DNA of 5,219 nt from Nitrososphaerales archaeon (GTDB taxonomy: Archaea > Thermoproteota > Nitrososphaeria > Nitrososphaerales > UBA183). The notes under the pieces were generated by a model. The model had not been told where the DNA came from. It worked only from the letters and a program-made list of their open reading frames with translations, and ran no database searches. Where the stretch lies: the NCBI GenBank assembly GCA_030042335.1, contig JASHZW010000029.1, positions 1 to 5,219 on the forward strand. Reading direction: 5' to 3'. Numbering within the stretch: position 1 is the first letter of the stretch; every line of letters begins with the position of its first letter. Position numbers and translations under genes: made by a program. Positions 1 through 5,219 of this stretch are shown here, piece by piece.

Positions 1-235
1 GTTTTTTCCCGCCCTTCTTCACGGAGACGTAACCGGAGAGCCGCGCTACCCCGCTGGGATACCTTGCGACCTGGGCCTCGGGTTCAAGTTTCAGACGGTC
101 GCAGGCGAGCTTGAGCTCTTCGAGCGTTGGCGCGCGGACACACGAGTTCATGGGAACGCGCCGGCCTTCGCCGCGCTTCCGCTCGGAATCCAGATACTCC
201 AGCCAGACTACCTGTCTGTCGTATGACTTCAACAC
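1..235 (-). CDS. srp19: Signal recognition particle 19 kDa protein SRP19 (3' end beyond window)
   Basis: SRP19 binds the tips of helices 6 and 8 of archaeal 7S RNA and shapes the RNA so that SRP54 can bind; the particle then targets ribosomes to the membrane. Seventy-eight codons are visible and the frame is open to the left edge. Family landmarks are an early K-S-Y-D segment, the V-V-W-L-E-Y strand (residues 9-14), the basic G-R-R-V-P turn (24-28), the P-T-L-E-E-L helix start (36-41), the A-R-Y-P-S segment (57-61) and a Lys/Gly-rich end (V-K-K-G-G-K-K). Archaeal SRP19 is about 90-100 residues, so only a short basic tail should be missing. Two adjacent starts are possible: GTG at 235-233, which shares one base with the rps8e TAG stop, or TTG at 232-230, which gives M-K-S-Y-D. 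I used the longer form; neither has a clear ribosome binding site. The abutting start suggests translation coupled to rps8e. Confidence 0.88.
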   Translation of the reverse strand, partial: MLKSYDRQVVWLEYLDSERKRGEGRRVPMNSCVRAPTLEELKLACDRLKLEPEAQVARYPSGVARLSGYVSVKKGGKK

Positions 236-618
236 TACTTCAGTAGCACGGCGTTGACCACGCCATCGTCGCTGGGCTTGGACGTGACCTTCGCCGACCC
301 CAGCTCGGTCTCGATGAGCGCCCCTCTGGTGATGACACCCCTTCTCTCGTATTCCCTGTTCGCCTTGTTGGCCGTCACCCTGAGGATCTTGCTTTTGACG
401 GTCTTGCCGCTCGAGCTGTCGAAGACATTCGCCACGGCCGCCGTCCTCAGGCCATAAGCCATGCTGCCTCCCCTGGTGCGCTGCGGCGACCTGACGGTCT
501 CACCGACGACCGGCTCGAACGGATAGCCGTCCTTCTCGAACGCCCTGCGGGAACGGTTGGGCCTGCGCTTGCCGCCGGTCGGCTTTCTCTTTCTGAGATT
601 CTCTACCGCTTTTACCAT
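235..618 (-). CDS. rps8e: 30S ribosomal protein S8e (eS8)
   Basis: A 127-residue small-subunit protein that binds 16S rRNA; it occurs in archaea and eukaryotes but not bacteria, which fixes the domain of the host. Visible marks are a very basic N-terminus with the family's T-G-G-K motif (residues 14-17), the R-R-x-F-E-K-D segment (24-30), the central R-V-T-A-N-K-A-N-R-E-Y-E-R-R-G-V block (80-95) and the typical ending D-G-V-V-N-A-V-L (118-125). The length is normal for archaeal eS8 (about 125-130 residues). The ATG at 618-616 is the only plausible start: no in-frame ATG, GTG or TTG lies between it and the end of scpB, and it gives the expected M-V-K-A-V-E-N-L. No close Shine-Dalgarno is present; a GAGG lies 14 bases upstream. 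The stop is TAG and it abuts or overlaps the srp19 start. The 56-base gap before it is the only place in the window where a separate promoter could sit. Confidence 0.97.
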   Translation of the reverse strand: MVKAVENLRKRKPTGGKRRPNRSRRAFEKDGYPFEPVVGETVRSPQRTRGGSMAYGLRTAAVANVFDSSSGKTVKSKILRVTANKANREYERRGVITRGALIETELGSAKVTSKPSDDGVVNAVLLK

Positions 619-622
619 GAGG

Positions 623-669
623 TCGAAACCATCCTCGCCCGCTCCGGAAGGAGGTGTTAAGGTTTTCGA
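623..669 (-). repeat. Imperfect inverted repeat in the scpB-rps8e spacer
   Basis: On the transcribed strand TCGAAAACC (669-661) is followed 30 bases later by GGTTTCGA (630-623). They can pair over 8 base pairs with one bulged A. Inside the loop is a short CTCC-TTCC-GGAG hairpin (653-642). In a read-through transcript from smc-scpAB the outer stem would sit 4 bases before the rps8e ATG and could limit ribosome access or bind a protein. The arms are short and one is bulged, so chance occurrence in a 56-base spacer is possible. It does not look like a terminator because no T-run follows it. Confidence 0.35.
655..667 (-). promoter_or_regulatory. Candidate archaeal BRE/TATA promoter for rps8e-srp19
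   Basis: Just after the scpB stop the minus strand reads GAAAA (667-663), BRE-like, then CCTTAACA (662-655), TATA-like. It is the only A/T-rich patch in the spacer. The TTAA core ends 38 bases before the rps8e ATG. A start site about 25 bases downstream would leave a leader of roughly 10-14 bases, which fits the short-leader mRNAs common in archaea. The match to consensus is weak and the patch overlaps the left arm of the inverted repeat, so the two readings compete. Confidence 0.3.
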
Positions 670-674
670 AGGGC

Positions 675-1199
675 TCAGCGCAGGATCATCGTGCGGCGCT
701 CGAGCTGGTGCTTCATGGTCGCGACGTCGGTGCTCAGCCCGAAGTACTCCGCGAACTCTCCGGTGGTGCGGTAGAGCTTGGAGCGGCCCTTGCGCTCCCA
801 GACGAGGAAGCCCACCTCCTCGAGGTCCCTGACGTGCTCATAGACCTGGGAGCCCCTCCTGGCGGAGAGGTCCGAGCTCGATATCGGCTGGAAGTAGGCT
901 ACGAACGAGAGGGTCCTGAGGGCGGCCTTGGAAAGGAGGGGCTTGGTCGCGAAGCGCCTGGCGATGTTGTTGTACTCGGCCTTGAGTTGCATCGCGAAAC
1001 GGGGGCCTGGGTACTCGACTATCTCCAACGAGGAGGTCGCCGACTTGAAGCTGGCCGCTATCGCCTTCGCCTCGTCGATCGCCCTCTTCTTCGAGGTTAT
1101 CCCTGCTGCGTTCGCCAGCTGCTCGGCGTCGAGGGCGCGACCCGAGGAGTACAACGCGGCCTCTATTCTCCCGCGCACGTCTCTGCCCGCTTCGCTCAA
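675..1199 (-). CDS. scpB: Segregation and condensation protein B (ScpB)
   Basis: ScpB is the winged-helix (kite) subunit that binds the middle of the kleisin ScpA in the SMC condensin complex and helps it act on DNA. The protein has 174 residues in two winged-helix domains. The first spans about residues 7-80 and starts R-G-R-I-E-A-A-L-Y-S-S-G with A-L-D-A-E-Q-L-A after it, the usual ScpB opening. The second spans about 87-155 and holds the diagnostic L-S-K-A-A-L-R-T-L-S-F-V-A-Y-F-Q-P-I block (88-105), the R-R-G-S-Q-V-Y-E-H-V recognition region and the Y-R-T-T-G-E-F-A-E-Y-F-G-L end. The start is TTG at 1199-1197; the codon before it is the scpA TAG stop in the same frame, so nothing longer is possible, and a later start would cut into the first domain. 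A GGTGGG (1209-1204) lies 4 bases before TTG and is a weak ribosome binding site. The stop is TGA. Translation probably depends on reinitiation after scpA. Confidence 0.95.
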   Translation of the reverse strand: MSEAGRDVRGRIEAALYSSGRALDAEQLANAAGITSKKRAIDEAKAIAASFKSATSSLEIVEYPGPRFAMQLKAEYNNIARRFATKPLLSKAALRTLSFVAYFQPISSSDLSARRGSQVYEHVRDLEEVGFLVWERKGRSKLYRTTGEFAEYFGLSTDVATMKHQLERRTMILR

Positions 1200-1209
1200 C
1201 TAGCCCACC
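1197..1209 (-). other. scpA-scpB junction: in-frame TAG directly followed by TTG, with weak SD
   Basis: The scpA stop (TAG, 1202-1200) and the scpB start (TTG, 1199-1197) are adjacent codons of one frame, with no spacer. GGTGGG at 1209-1204, inside the last codons of scpA, could pair with the 16S 3' end and return a terminating ribosome to the TTG. The same layout means that any read-through of the TAG would give a 391-residue ScpA-ScpB fusion. Reinitiation is the ordinary explanation. Confidence 0.6.
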
Positions 1210-1850
1210 AGCACGATGAGGAGGTCTTCCTCGCCCTCCTGCTCCAATACTATCTCGCCCCCGCTCGCCGAGAAGAGCAGGAGGATGAAGGTGCGTGCCG
1301 CCTCGACGATAGGCATCCCTTTCACAAGGTCCGAGAACTTGATTCGTCCGGTCGGGCCTATCCTGTCCCTGAGTATGCCCTTGAACGCCTCTAGGTTCGA
1401 GAGGATGTTGATGAGGTACTCCTCGGGGTTGGGGGGCGGGGTATCCTCGAGAAGCGACGCCGAGACGGTGCTCTCCTCCCTCTCCTGGACCACTATCTCC
1501 TCGAGTATCCTCGAGAGAGCCTCGAACAGTTCCTCGACGGTCGTGGAATAGATCTCGTACCTGAACGGCATGACGACGATCTGAGGCGGCTCCGTCGCGT
1601 CGATCATCTTCCTCTCCCTCTGCAGCTTCTGGAAGAGGAAGAGTGACTCAACCTTGAACCGGTAGATCGTGGCGGAGGTGAGGGCGGCCGTCCCGGCGAC
1701 CCTCAGGTCCAGTATCTCGGACTTTGTAATCGCCTGGAGGAAGAGGTCGAGGAGCTCCGAGAGGTGGATCTCCCACGGAGACTTGCGCTTGGCAGCCCGG
1801 GGGTCGATTAGGAGGTTGAGCGGCGCCTTGGCGAAGCTGTCGTCAGGCAT
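1200..1850 (-). CDS. scpA: Segregation and condensation protein A (ScpA, kleisin)
   Basis: ScpA is the kleisin that bridges the two heads of an SMC dimer and recruits ScpB, closing the ring that handles DNA in chromosome compaction and segregation. The protein has 216 residues, on the short side beside bacterial ScpA (about 240-260). The N-terminal part (about 9-75) has the family pattern P-L-N-L-L-I-D, then S-P-W-E-I-H-L-S-E-L-L-D-L-F-L, then L-D-L-R-V-A-G-T-A-A-L-T-S-A-T-I-Y and K-V-E-S-L-F-L; this helical region contacts the SMC neck. The middle (about 78-155) is an acidic, Pro-containing linker (T-P-P-P-N-P-E-E) where ScpB should bind. The C-terminal winged helix (about 165-213), with I-K-F-S-D-L-V and G-E-I-V-L-E-Q, fits the SMC cap contact. 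The ATG at 1850-1848 lies inside the end of smc, overlapping its TGA by 8 bases in another frame, and GGAGGT sits 11 bases upstream. The stop is TAG. Order and overlap support co-translation with SMC. Confidence 0.94.
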   Translation of the reverse strand: MPDDSFAKAPLNLLIDPRAAKRKSPWEIHLSELLDLFLQAITKSEILDLRVAGTAALTSATIYRFKVESLFLFQKLQRERKMIDATEPPQIVVMPFRYEIYSTTVEELFEALSRILEEIVVQEREESTVSASLLEDTPPPNPEEYLINILSNLEAFKGILRDRIGPTGRIKFSDLVKGMPIVEAARTFILLLFSASGGEIVLEQEGEEDLLIVLVG

Positions 1851-4800
1851 TCTTCACTTCGACCTCCATCTTGGAGCGGACGATCCTCGAGATGCCTCCC
1901 ACGGAGTAGACGCCGTACGCGATGTTGCTCTGGGCGACCATCGTGTCCTTGAGCGAGACCACGAGTATCTGTGCGCCGTTGGACCTTTCTCTGAAGAACT
2001 CGGCGAGGTTCTTCGAGTTGTTCTGGTCGAGGTTCTGGTCGATCTCGTCGAAGAGGTAGAACGGGTGGGGGTTGACCTTCTGTATCGCGAGTATGAGCGC
2101 GACGGCCGTGACCGACTTCTCGCCTCCGGACATCGAGGAAGACTCCCAGTCCCCCTTGTTCCTGAAGTTGCCCATCAGGTAGATACCGCCCACGAAGATG
2201 TCCTCCGGGTTCTCGAGCTCCAGCCTGCCCACGCCTCCGGTGAGCCTGTTGAAGGTCCCCTGGAACTCCTTATTGATGGTCTCGAACGCCGTCATGAAGA
2301 CCTTCTTCTTCTCGGCGTCGATGTTCTCGATGAAACGTACTATCGAAGTCCTCTCCTTCTCGAGCTCGTTGATCCTTTCGGAGAGGTGCCTATAGTTGTC
2401 GTAGACCGCGGCGTACTCCCGGACCGCGCTCTTGTTGACGTACCGGCCTAGTCCCTCGTACTCGAAGCGCACCTGCGAGAGGAGCTCGTCGCTCCCGTCG
2501 AACACTTCGAGCACCTCGTCGTAGCCGTAGAACCTCAGCTGGCTCAGGTACTGTTCCACCTTCTCCTGGACGCTCGTGGCGATCTGCTGCAGCGAGAAGA
2601 TCTCCTTCTCGGCGTTGAGCGCCGACCTGTCAGCCGCGTTCCTCTCCTCTTCAAGACGCTTGATCTTACTGTTGAACTCCGCAATGACCGGCTGGCTGTT
2701 GGTCGAGGAGGCGAGGACCTTCTGCAGTTGCGAGTCGAGCTCTTGGAACCTCTTGCTCAGCTCGGTGACCTCTTTCCTTGTCGTCTGGATGAAGAGCTTG
2801 TCGTCCTCGTACTTGAGCTCGGCGTTCTCGAGGTCGACCCTGACCCTCTGGTAGCTTGGCTCGTGCATCTCCTCGAGATTGGACCGCTCGCGCGTGTAGC
2901 TGAGGTGGACCTCGGAGAGCGTCGAACCGACTTCGTTTAGCTGGAGCGTGAGATCGTTCCTGGTGTTCTCCAGCTCGATGAGCAGCTTGTCCAGCTCGAG
3001 CGAATCCATCTCCTTCAGCGTCGCGTCGAGCGAGCCGGCCTCGGCGACCATCGATTGCTTCCTCGTGTCGAGGGTCTGCTGCCTCCTTGCCAGGCGGTCG
3101 ACGATCTTGCGCTGGCTGTCGCTCTCCGACTTTTGTGAACGGAAGATGCTCCTGTACCTCTTCGAGAGCCTCGAGACGGTCTCGGCCTCGGCCCTCATCG
3201 CGGCGACGGCAGCTATCTTCTTGACGCGGTCCTTGCTGAGCATCTTGCTCTCGCTGTCCAGTGAAAGGAGCGTCTGCTTCCTCTTCTCGATGGCACCCCG
3301 TAGCGCCGTGACCGCCGACTCGACGTCGCCGAGGTCCTCGATGTCTTCGAGACTCTGGAGGATGTTTGCGACGGCGTCGTGCAGGCCATATGCGAAGGCC
3401 CTACCACCAAGCTCGAAGGTCTCGCCGTTGGGGGTGACGGTCCTGAATCCCTCGGACGCCAGGACATACGCTATCGCTTCGGTCTCGACGAGCACGGCGT
3501 CTCCGGCGATGAAATTGATCAAGCCCCGGTACTGCCTGTCCGCCTTGAGCACCGACGAGACGGGGCCGACGACTCCCGCGGACTTGGTTACCGTGGTGGG
3601 GGGCGTGTCACTGACCATAGAGAACGGGATGACGGCGAAGGACTTGATGTTGAGCTGCTTCCCTGCCTTGATCAAAGCGGTCATTGACCTCGCATCCTGG
3701 ACTAGGAAGGCGTTCATCCAGCGGTCCAGCACCGCGGAGCAGGCCTTCGAGTACTGGGACGGATAGGTGATTATCTGATTGAGCACTCCGATGTAGCCCT
3801 GCACCCCTCCCTCCTCGCAGAGCTTTCTGAGGCGTCCGTGTCCGATGCGGTCGCCGGATATCTCGTCTGTGACCTCCTTCTTCACGGCGGTGACCGCGAC
3901 CTCGGATGAGGCCTTCTCGAGGACCTTCCCGGCGGCGTCGATGCTCTGCCCGATGAGATCGCGCCGTCTCTCTATCTCCGAAAGGTTCTGGTCGATGTTC
4001 CCCAGCTCCTGCGCCGCCCGCGCCTGAAGGTCGAACATCTGCGTGGTGCTGGTCTCCAGGGTCTCGAGGAGCTTGCCGAAGTTCTGGACCTTTGTGTCGA
4101 GCTCGTCCAGGCGTTTCTTCTCGATGCCCATGTTCGAGACGACGACGCTCAGCTCTATCTCGAGGGGGTGGAGGTCCTGGTTGAGCTGGCCGAGCTTCTC
4201 CTTCAGCCTGTCTACTTGCTTCCGCCTTCTGTCTATCGTCGCCCTGAGGGTCTCCTCTGCGTCCCTGACCTCCTTGAGCTGTGAGTCGACCTCCTTCCTG
4301 CGACTCTCGAACTTCTGCTCGGTCGAGTTTAGCGTCTCCACCGTCGAGGTGAGCGCGGTTATTGTCTTCCTCTTCTCCATCAGAAGCGACCGAAGCGTAG
4401 GGATGGACTCGGCCTCCAGCCGCCTCATGCTCTCCTCGCGCTTTTGCATCTCCGAGGCCAGCTGGTCGACCCTGATCTTCGTGGATTCTCTTTCGTCCCT
4501 GAGCTTGGTGGGACCTTCGCCGCCTCCCTGCACGACCTCCGAGATGAACTTCTCACGCTCGACGGTCACGGAGGCTATCCTAGACTCGAACTCCTCCTTC
4601 CTCTTGCGCACCTCTTCCAGTCTTAGCGTCATCTCCTCCTCCTGCTTCTTCGTCGAGTGCAGCCTGTCGCGGAGCTCTCCGACCTTCCTCGAATACTGGA
4701 CGGCAGTCAGCCAGGCGACCTGACCCTCGAGCTGCGAATACTTCACGAGGTCGTTCCTCTGTTCCTCCAGACGCTCGAGCTGGGTCTTCATCTCGCCGGT

Positions 4801-5219
4801 CCTCGCAAGCTCTATCTGGAGTTTGGTGTCCGCCTGCGAGAGCTGCTTCTGCGCCTCGGCCTTCTTGTCGTCGAAGCGCGCGATGCCGACCACCTCCTCT
4901 ATCATCTTCCTCTTCTCGTCCGGGGTCTGGTCGGCCACCCTGGTCGCGGCGCCTTGAGGGATGATGTTCAGGCCGCTCGGGGAAAGGCCAGAGACCTCGA
5001 GGAGGTCCGATATCTCCGTCTTGGTGGTCTTCCGCCCGTTGAGGAAGTAGCTGTTCTCGCCGTTGTTGCGGAGCTCCCTCGAGACAGTCACGAGGTCGGT
5101 GTCGACCGGGATCTTCCTGTCAGTGTTATCGAACTGTATCGTGGCGCGGCAACCGGTGGGACGTTCTTCGGTGTAAGCTCCGTCCGCGCCTTCCTTCTTT
5201 GGGTCGTAGATCAGACCCG
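1843..5219 (-). CDS. smc: Chromosome segregation protein SMC (N-terminus beyond window)
   Basis: SMC is the ATPase of prokaryotic condensin; with ScpA and ScpB it forms a ring that organises and separates chromosomes. The frame is open through the right edge: 1,124 residues are visible and about 60-65, with Walker A, are missing, so the full protein is near 1,190, normal for SMC. The GTG at 5091 is internal, since the 42 codons before it (G-L-I-Y-D-P..., A-T-I-Q-F-D-N-T-D-R-K-I-P-V-D) match the SMC N-terminal head. In visible numbering: Q-loop P-Q-G at 87-89; coiled-coil arm about 118-445, broken by a Gly-rich turn near 230-236; hinge about 452-614 (nt 3864-3376); returning arm about 615-945; C-terminal head with L-G-R-Y-V-N near 923-928, signature M-S-G-G-E-K-S at 1029-1035 (nt 2133-2113), Walker B F-Y-L-F-D-E at 1053-1058 (nt 2061-2044), and switch region V-V-S-L-K-D near 1086-1091. 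The arms are about equal in length, as the fold requires. The residues after Walker B (I-D-Q-N-L-D-Q-N-N) are unusual. The stop TGA overlaps scpA. Confidence 0.97.
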   Translation of the reverse strand, partial: GLIYDPKKEGADGAYTEERPTGCRATIQFDNTDRKIPVDTDLVTVSRELRNNGENSYFLNGRKTTKTEISDLLEVSGLSPSGLNIIPQGAATRVADQTPDEKRKMIEEVVGIARFDDKKAEAQKQLSQADTKLQIELARTGEMKTQLERLEEQRNDLVKYSQLEGQVAWLTAVQYSRKVGELRDRLHSTKKQEEEMTLRLEEVRKRKEEFESRIASVTVEREKFISEVVQGGGEGPTKLRDERESTKIRVDQLASEMQKREESMRRLEAESIPTLRSLLMEKRKTITALTSTVETLNSTEQKFESRRKEVDSQLKEVRDAEETLRATIDRRRKQVDRLKEKLGQLNQDLHPLEIELSVVVSNMGIEKKRLDELDTKVQNFGKLLETLETSTTQMFDLQARAAQELGNIDQNLSEIERRRDLIGQSIDAAGKVLEKASSEVAVTAVKKEVTDEISGDRIGHGRLRKLCEEGGVQGYIGVLNQIITYPSQYSKACSAVLDRWMNAFLVQDARSMTALIKAGKQLNIKSFAVIPFSMVSDTPPTTVTKSAGVVGPVSSVLKADRQYRGLINFIAGDAVLVETEAIAYVLASEGFRTVTPNGETFELGGRAFAYGLHDAVANILQSLEDIEDLGDVESAVTALRGAIEKRKQTLLSLDSESKMLSKDRVKKIAAVAAMRAEAETVSRLSKRYRSIFRSQKSESDSQRKIVDRLARRQQTLDTRKQSMVAEAGSLDATLKEMDSLELDKLLIELENTRNDLTLQLNEVGSTLSEVHLSYTRERSNLEEMHEPSYQRVRVDLENAELKYEDDKLFIQTTRKEVTELSKRFQELDSQLQKVLASSTNSQPVIAEFNSKIKRLEEERNAADRSALNAEKEIFSLQQIATSVQEKVEQYLSQLRFYGYDEVLEVFDGSDELLSQVRFEYEGLGRYVNKSAVREYAAVYDNYRHLSERINELEKERTSIVRFIENIDAEKKKVFMTAFETINKEFQGTFNRLTGGVGRLELENPEDIFVGGIYLMGNFRNKGDWESSSMSGGEKSVTAVALILAIQKVNPHPFYLFDEIDQNLDQNNSKNLAEFFRERSNGAQILVVSLKDTMVAQSNIAYGVYSVGGISRIVRSKMEVEVKNA
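1862..1867 (-). promoter_or_regulatory. Shine-Dalgarno for scpA, inside the smc 3' end
   Basis: GGAGGT on the minus strand is complementary to the usual archaeal 16S 3' end (CACCUCC). It lies 11 bases before the scpA ATG, within codons for the last residues of SMC (M-E-V-E). It supports the ATG at 1850 as the start. The spacing is slightly long but usable. Confidence 0.6.

Noticed and set aside
1..7. A-AAA-AAC heptamer in srp19 as a -1 frameshift site
   Set aside because: The reading phase is AAA-AAA-C, not the A-AAA-AAC phase needed, and the run is simply Lys codons of the basic tail.
649..656. AGGAGGTG on the plus strand as a ribosome binding site
   Set aside because: No credible plus-strand gene follows it; it is the complement of the loop of the rps8e leader.
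619..674. Transcription terminator after scpB
   Set aside because: There is no T-run on the transcribed strand and no strong stem followed by T; the spacer gives no support for termination.
654..1394. Long plus-strand open frame opposite scpB and the end of scpA
   Set aside because: Its translation is a Leu/Glu/Arg-rich pattern typical of the antisense of G+C-rich genes, with no recognisable domain, and the minus strand carries clear ScpB and ScpA.
1440..1520. Repeated CCTCGAG/CTCGAG words here and elsewhere in the window
   Set aside because: They come from Leu-Glu and Glu codon preferences (CTC, GAG) in helical proteins; spacing is irregular and they lie inside coding sequence.
1669..2451. 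Plus-strand open frame of 260 codons opposite the smc and scpA ends
   Set aside because: It is antisense to conserved SMC head motifs; its Leu/Val/Asp-rich composition follows from the complement of coiled-coil and head codons.
2948..3766. Plus-strand open frame of 272 codons opposite the SMC hinge and arm
   Set aside because: It is Ser/Leu-rich antisense of Glu/Arg codons, with no family match I can see.
4043..4723. Plus-strand open frame of 226 codons opposite the N-terminal SMC arm
   Set aside because: It is a Ser-rich mirror of a Glu/Lys-rich coiled coil and not a credible gene.
5089..5091. GTG as a possible start of smc
   Set aside because: The frame stays open to the window edge and the 42 codons before it encode conserved SMC head sequence, so the real start lies outside.

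Overview
The window is a compact, single-direction gene block from an archaeon. All genes lie on the minus strand, so they read from the right edge to the left. In transcription order they are smc (5' end cut by the right edge), scpA, scpB, rps8e (ribosomal protein eS8) and srp19 (3' end cut by the left edge). eS8 and SRP19 are archaeal/eukaryotic proteins, while the SMC-ScpA-ScpB set is the prokaryotic condensin, so the host is an archaeon. By eye the DNA is about 58-60% G+C. The eS8 and SRP19 sequences resemble what I recall from Nitrososphaerota (Thaumarchaeota): eS8 starts MVKAVENL and SRP19 starts K-S-Y-D with W-L-E-Y in place of W-P-x-Y. The phylum is an inference from memory, not a search result.

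Right to left: positions 5219-1843 encode 1,124 residues of SMC, all of it except roughly the first 60-65 residues, which would carry Walker A. ScpA (1850-1200) overlaps the smc stop by 8 bases. ScpB (1199-675) begins with TTG directly after the scpA amber stop and in the same reading frame. A 56-base spacer (619-674) follows; it is the only intergenic gap in the window and holds a candidate BRE/TATA promoter and an imperfect inverted repeat. eS8 (618-235) and SRP19 (from 235 or 232 to the left edge) follow with a one-base overlap or two-base gap. No gene-free stretch exceeds 300 bases. I see no mobile elements, tRNA, rRNA or CRISPR.

The first three genes together make the chromosome-organising SMC-ScpAB complex: a long coiled-coil ATPase, its kleisin, and a winged-helix partner. 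The last two supply a small-subunit ribosomal protein and the protein that helps assemble SRP RNA with SRP54. Tight packing suggests one co-transcribed unit, possibly with a second promoter before rps8e. This is core-genome content with no sign of a new defence or mobile system. The most interesting points are the scpA/scpB junction (two in-frame genes separated by one TAG), the structured spacer before rps8e, and a changed D-loop neighbourhood in SMC.
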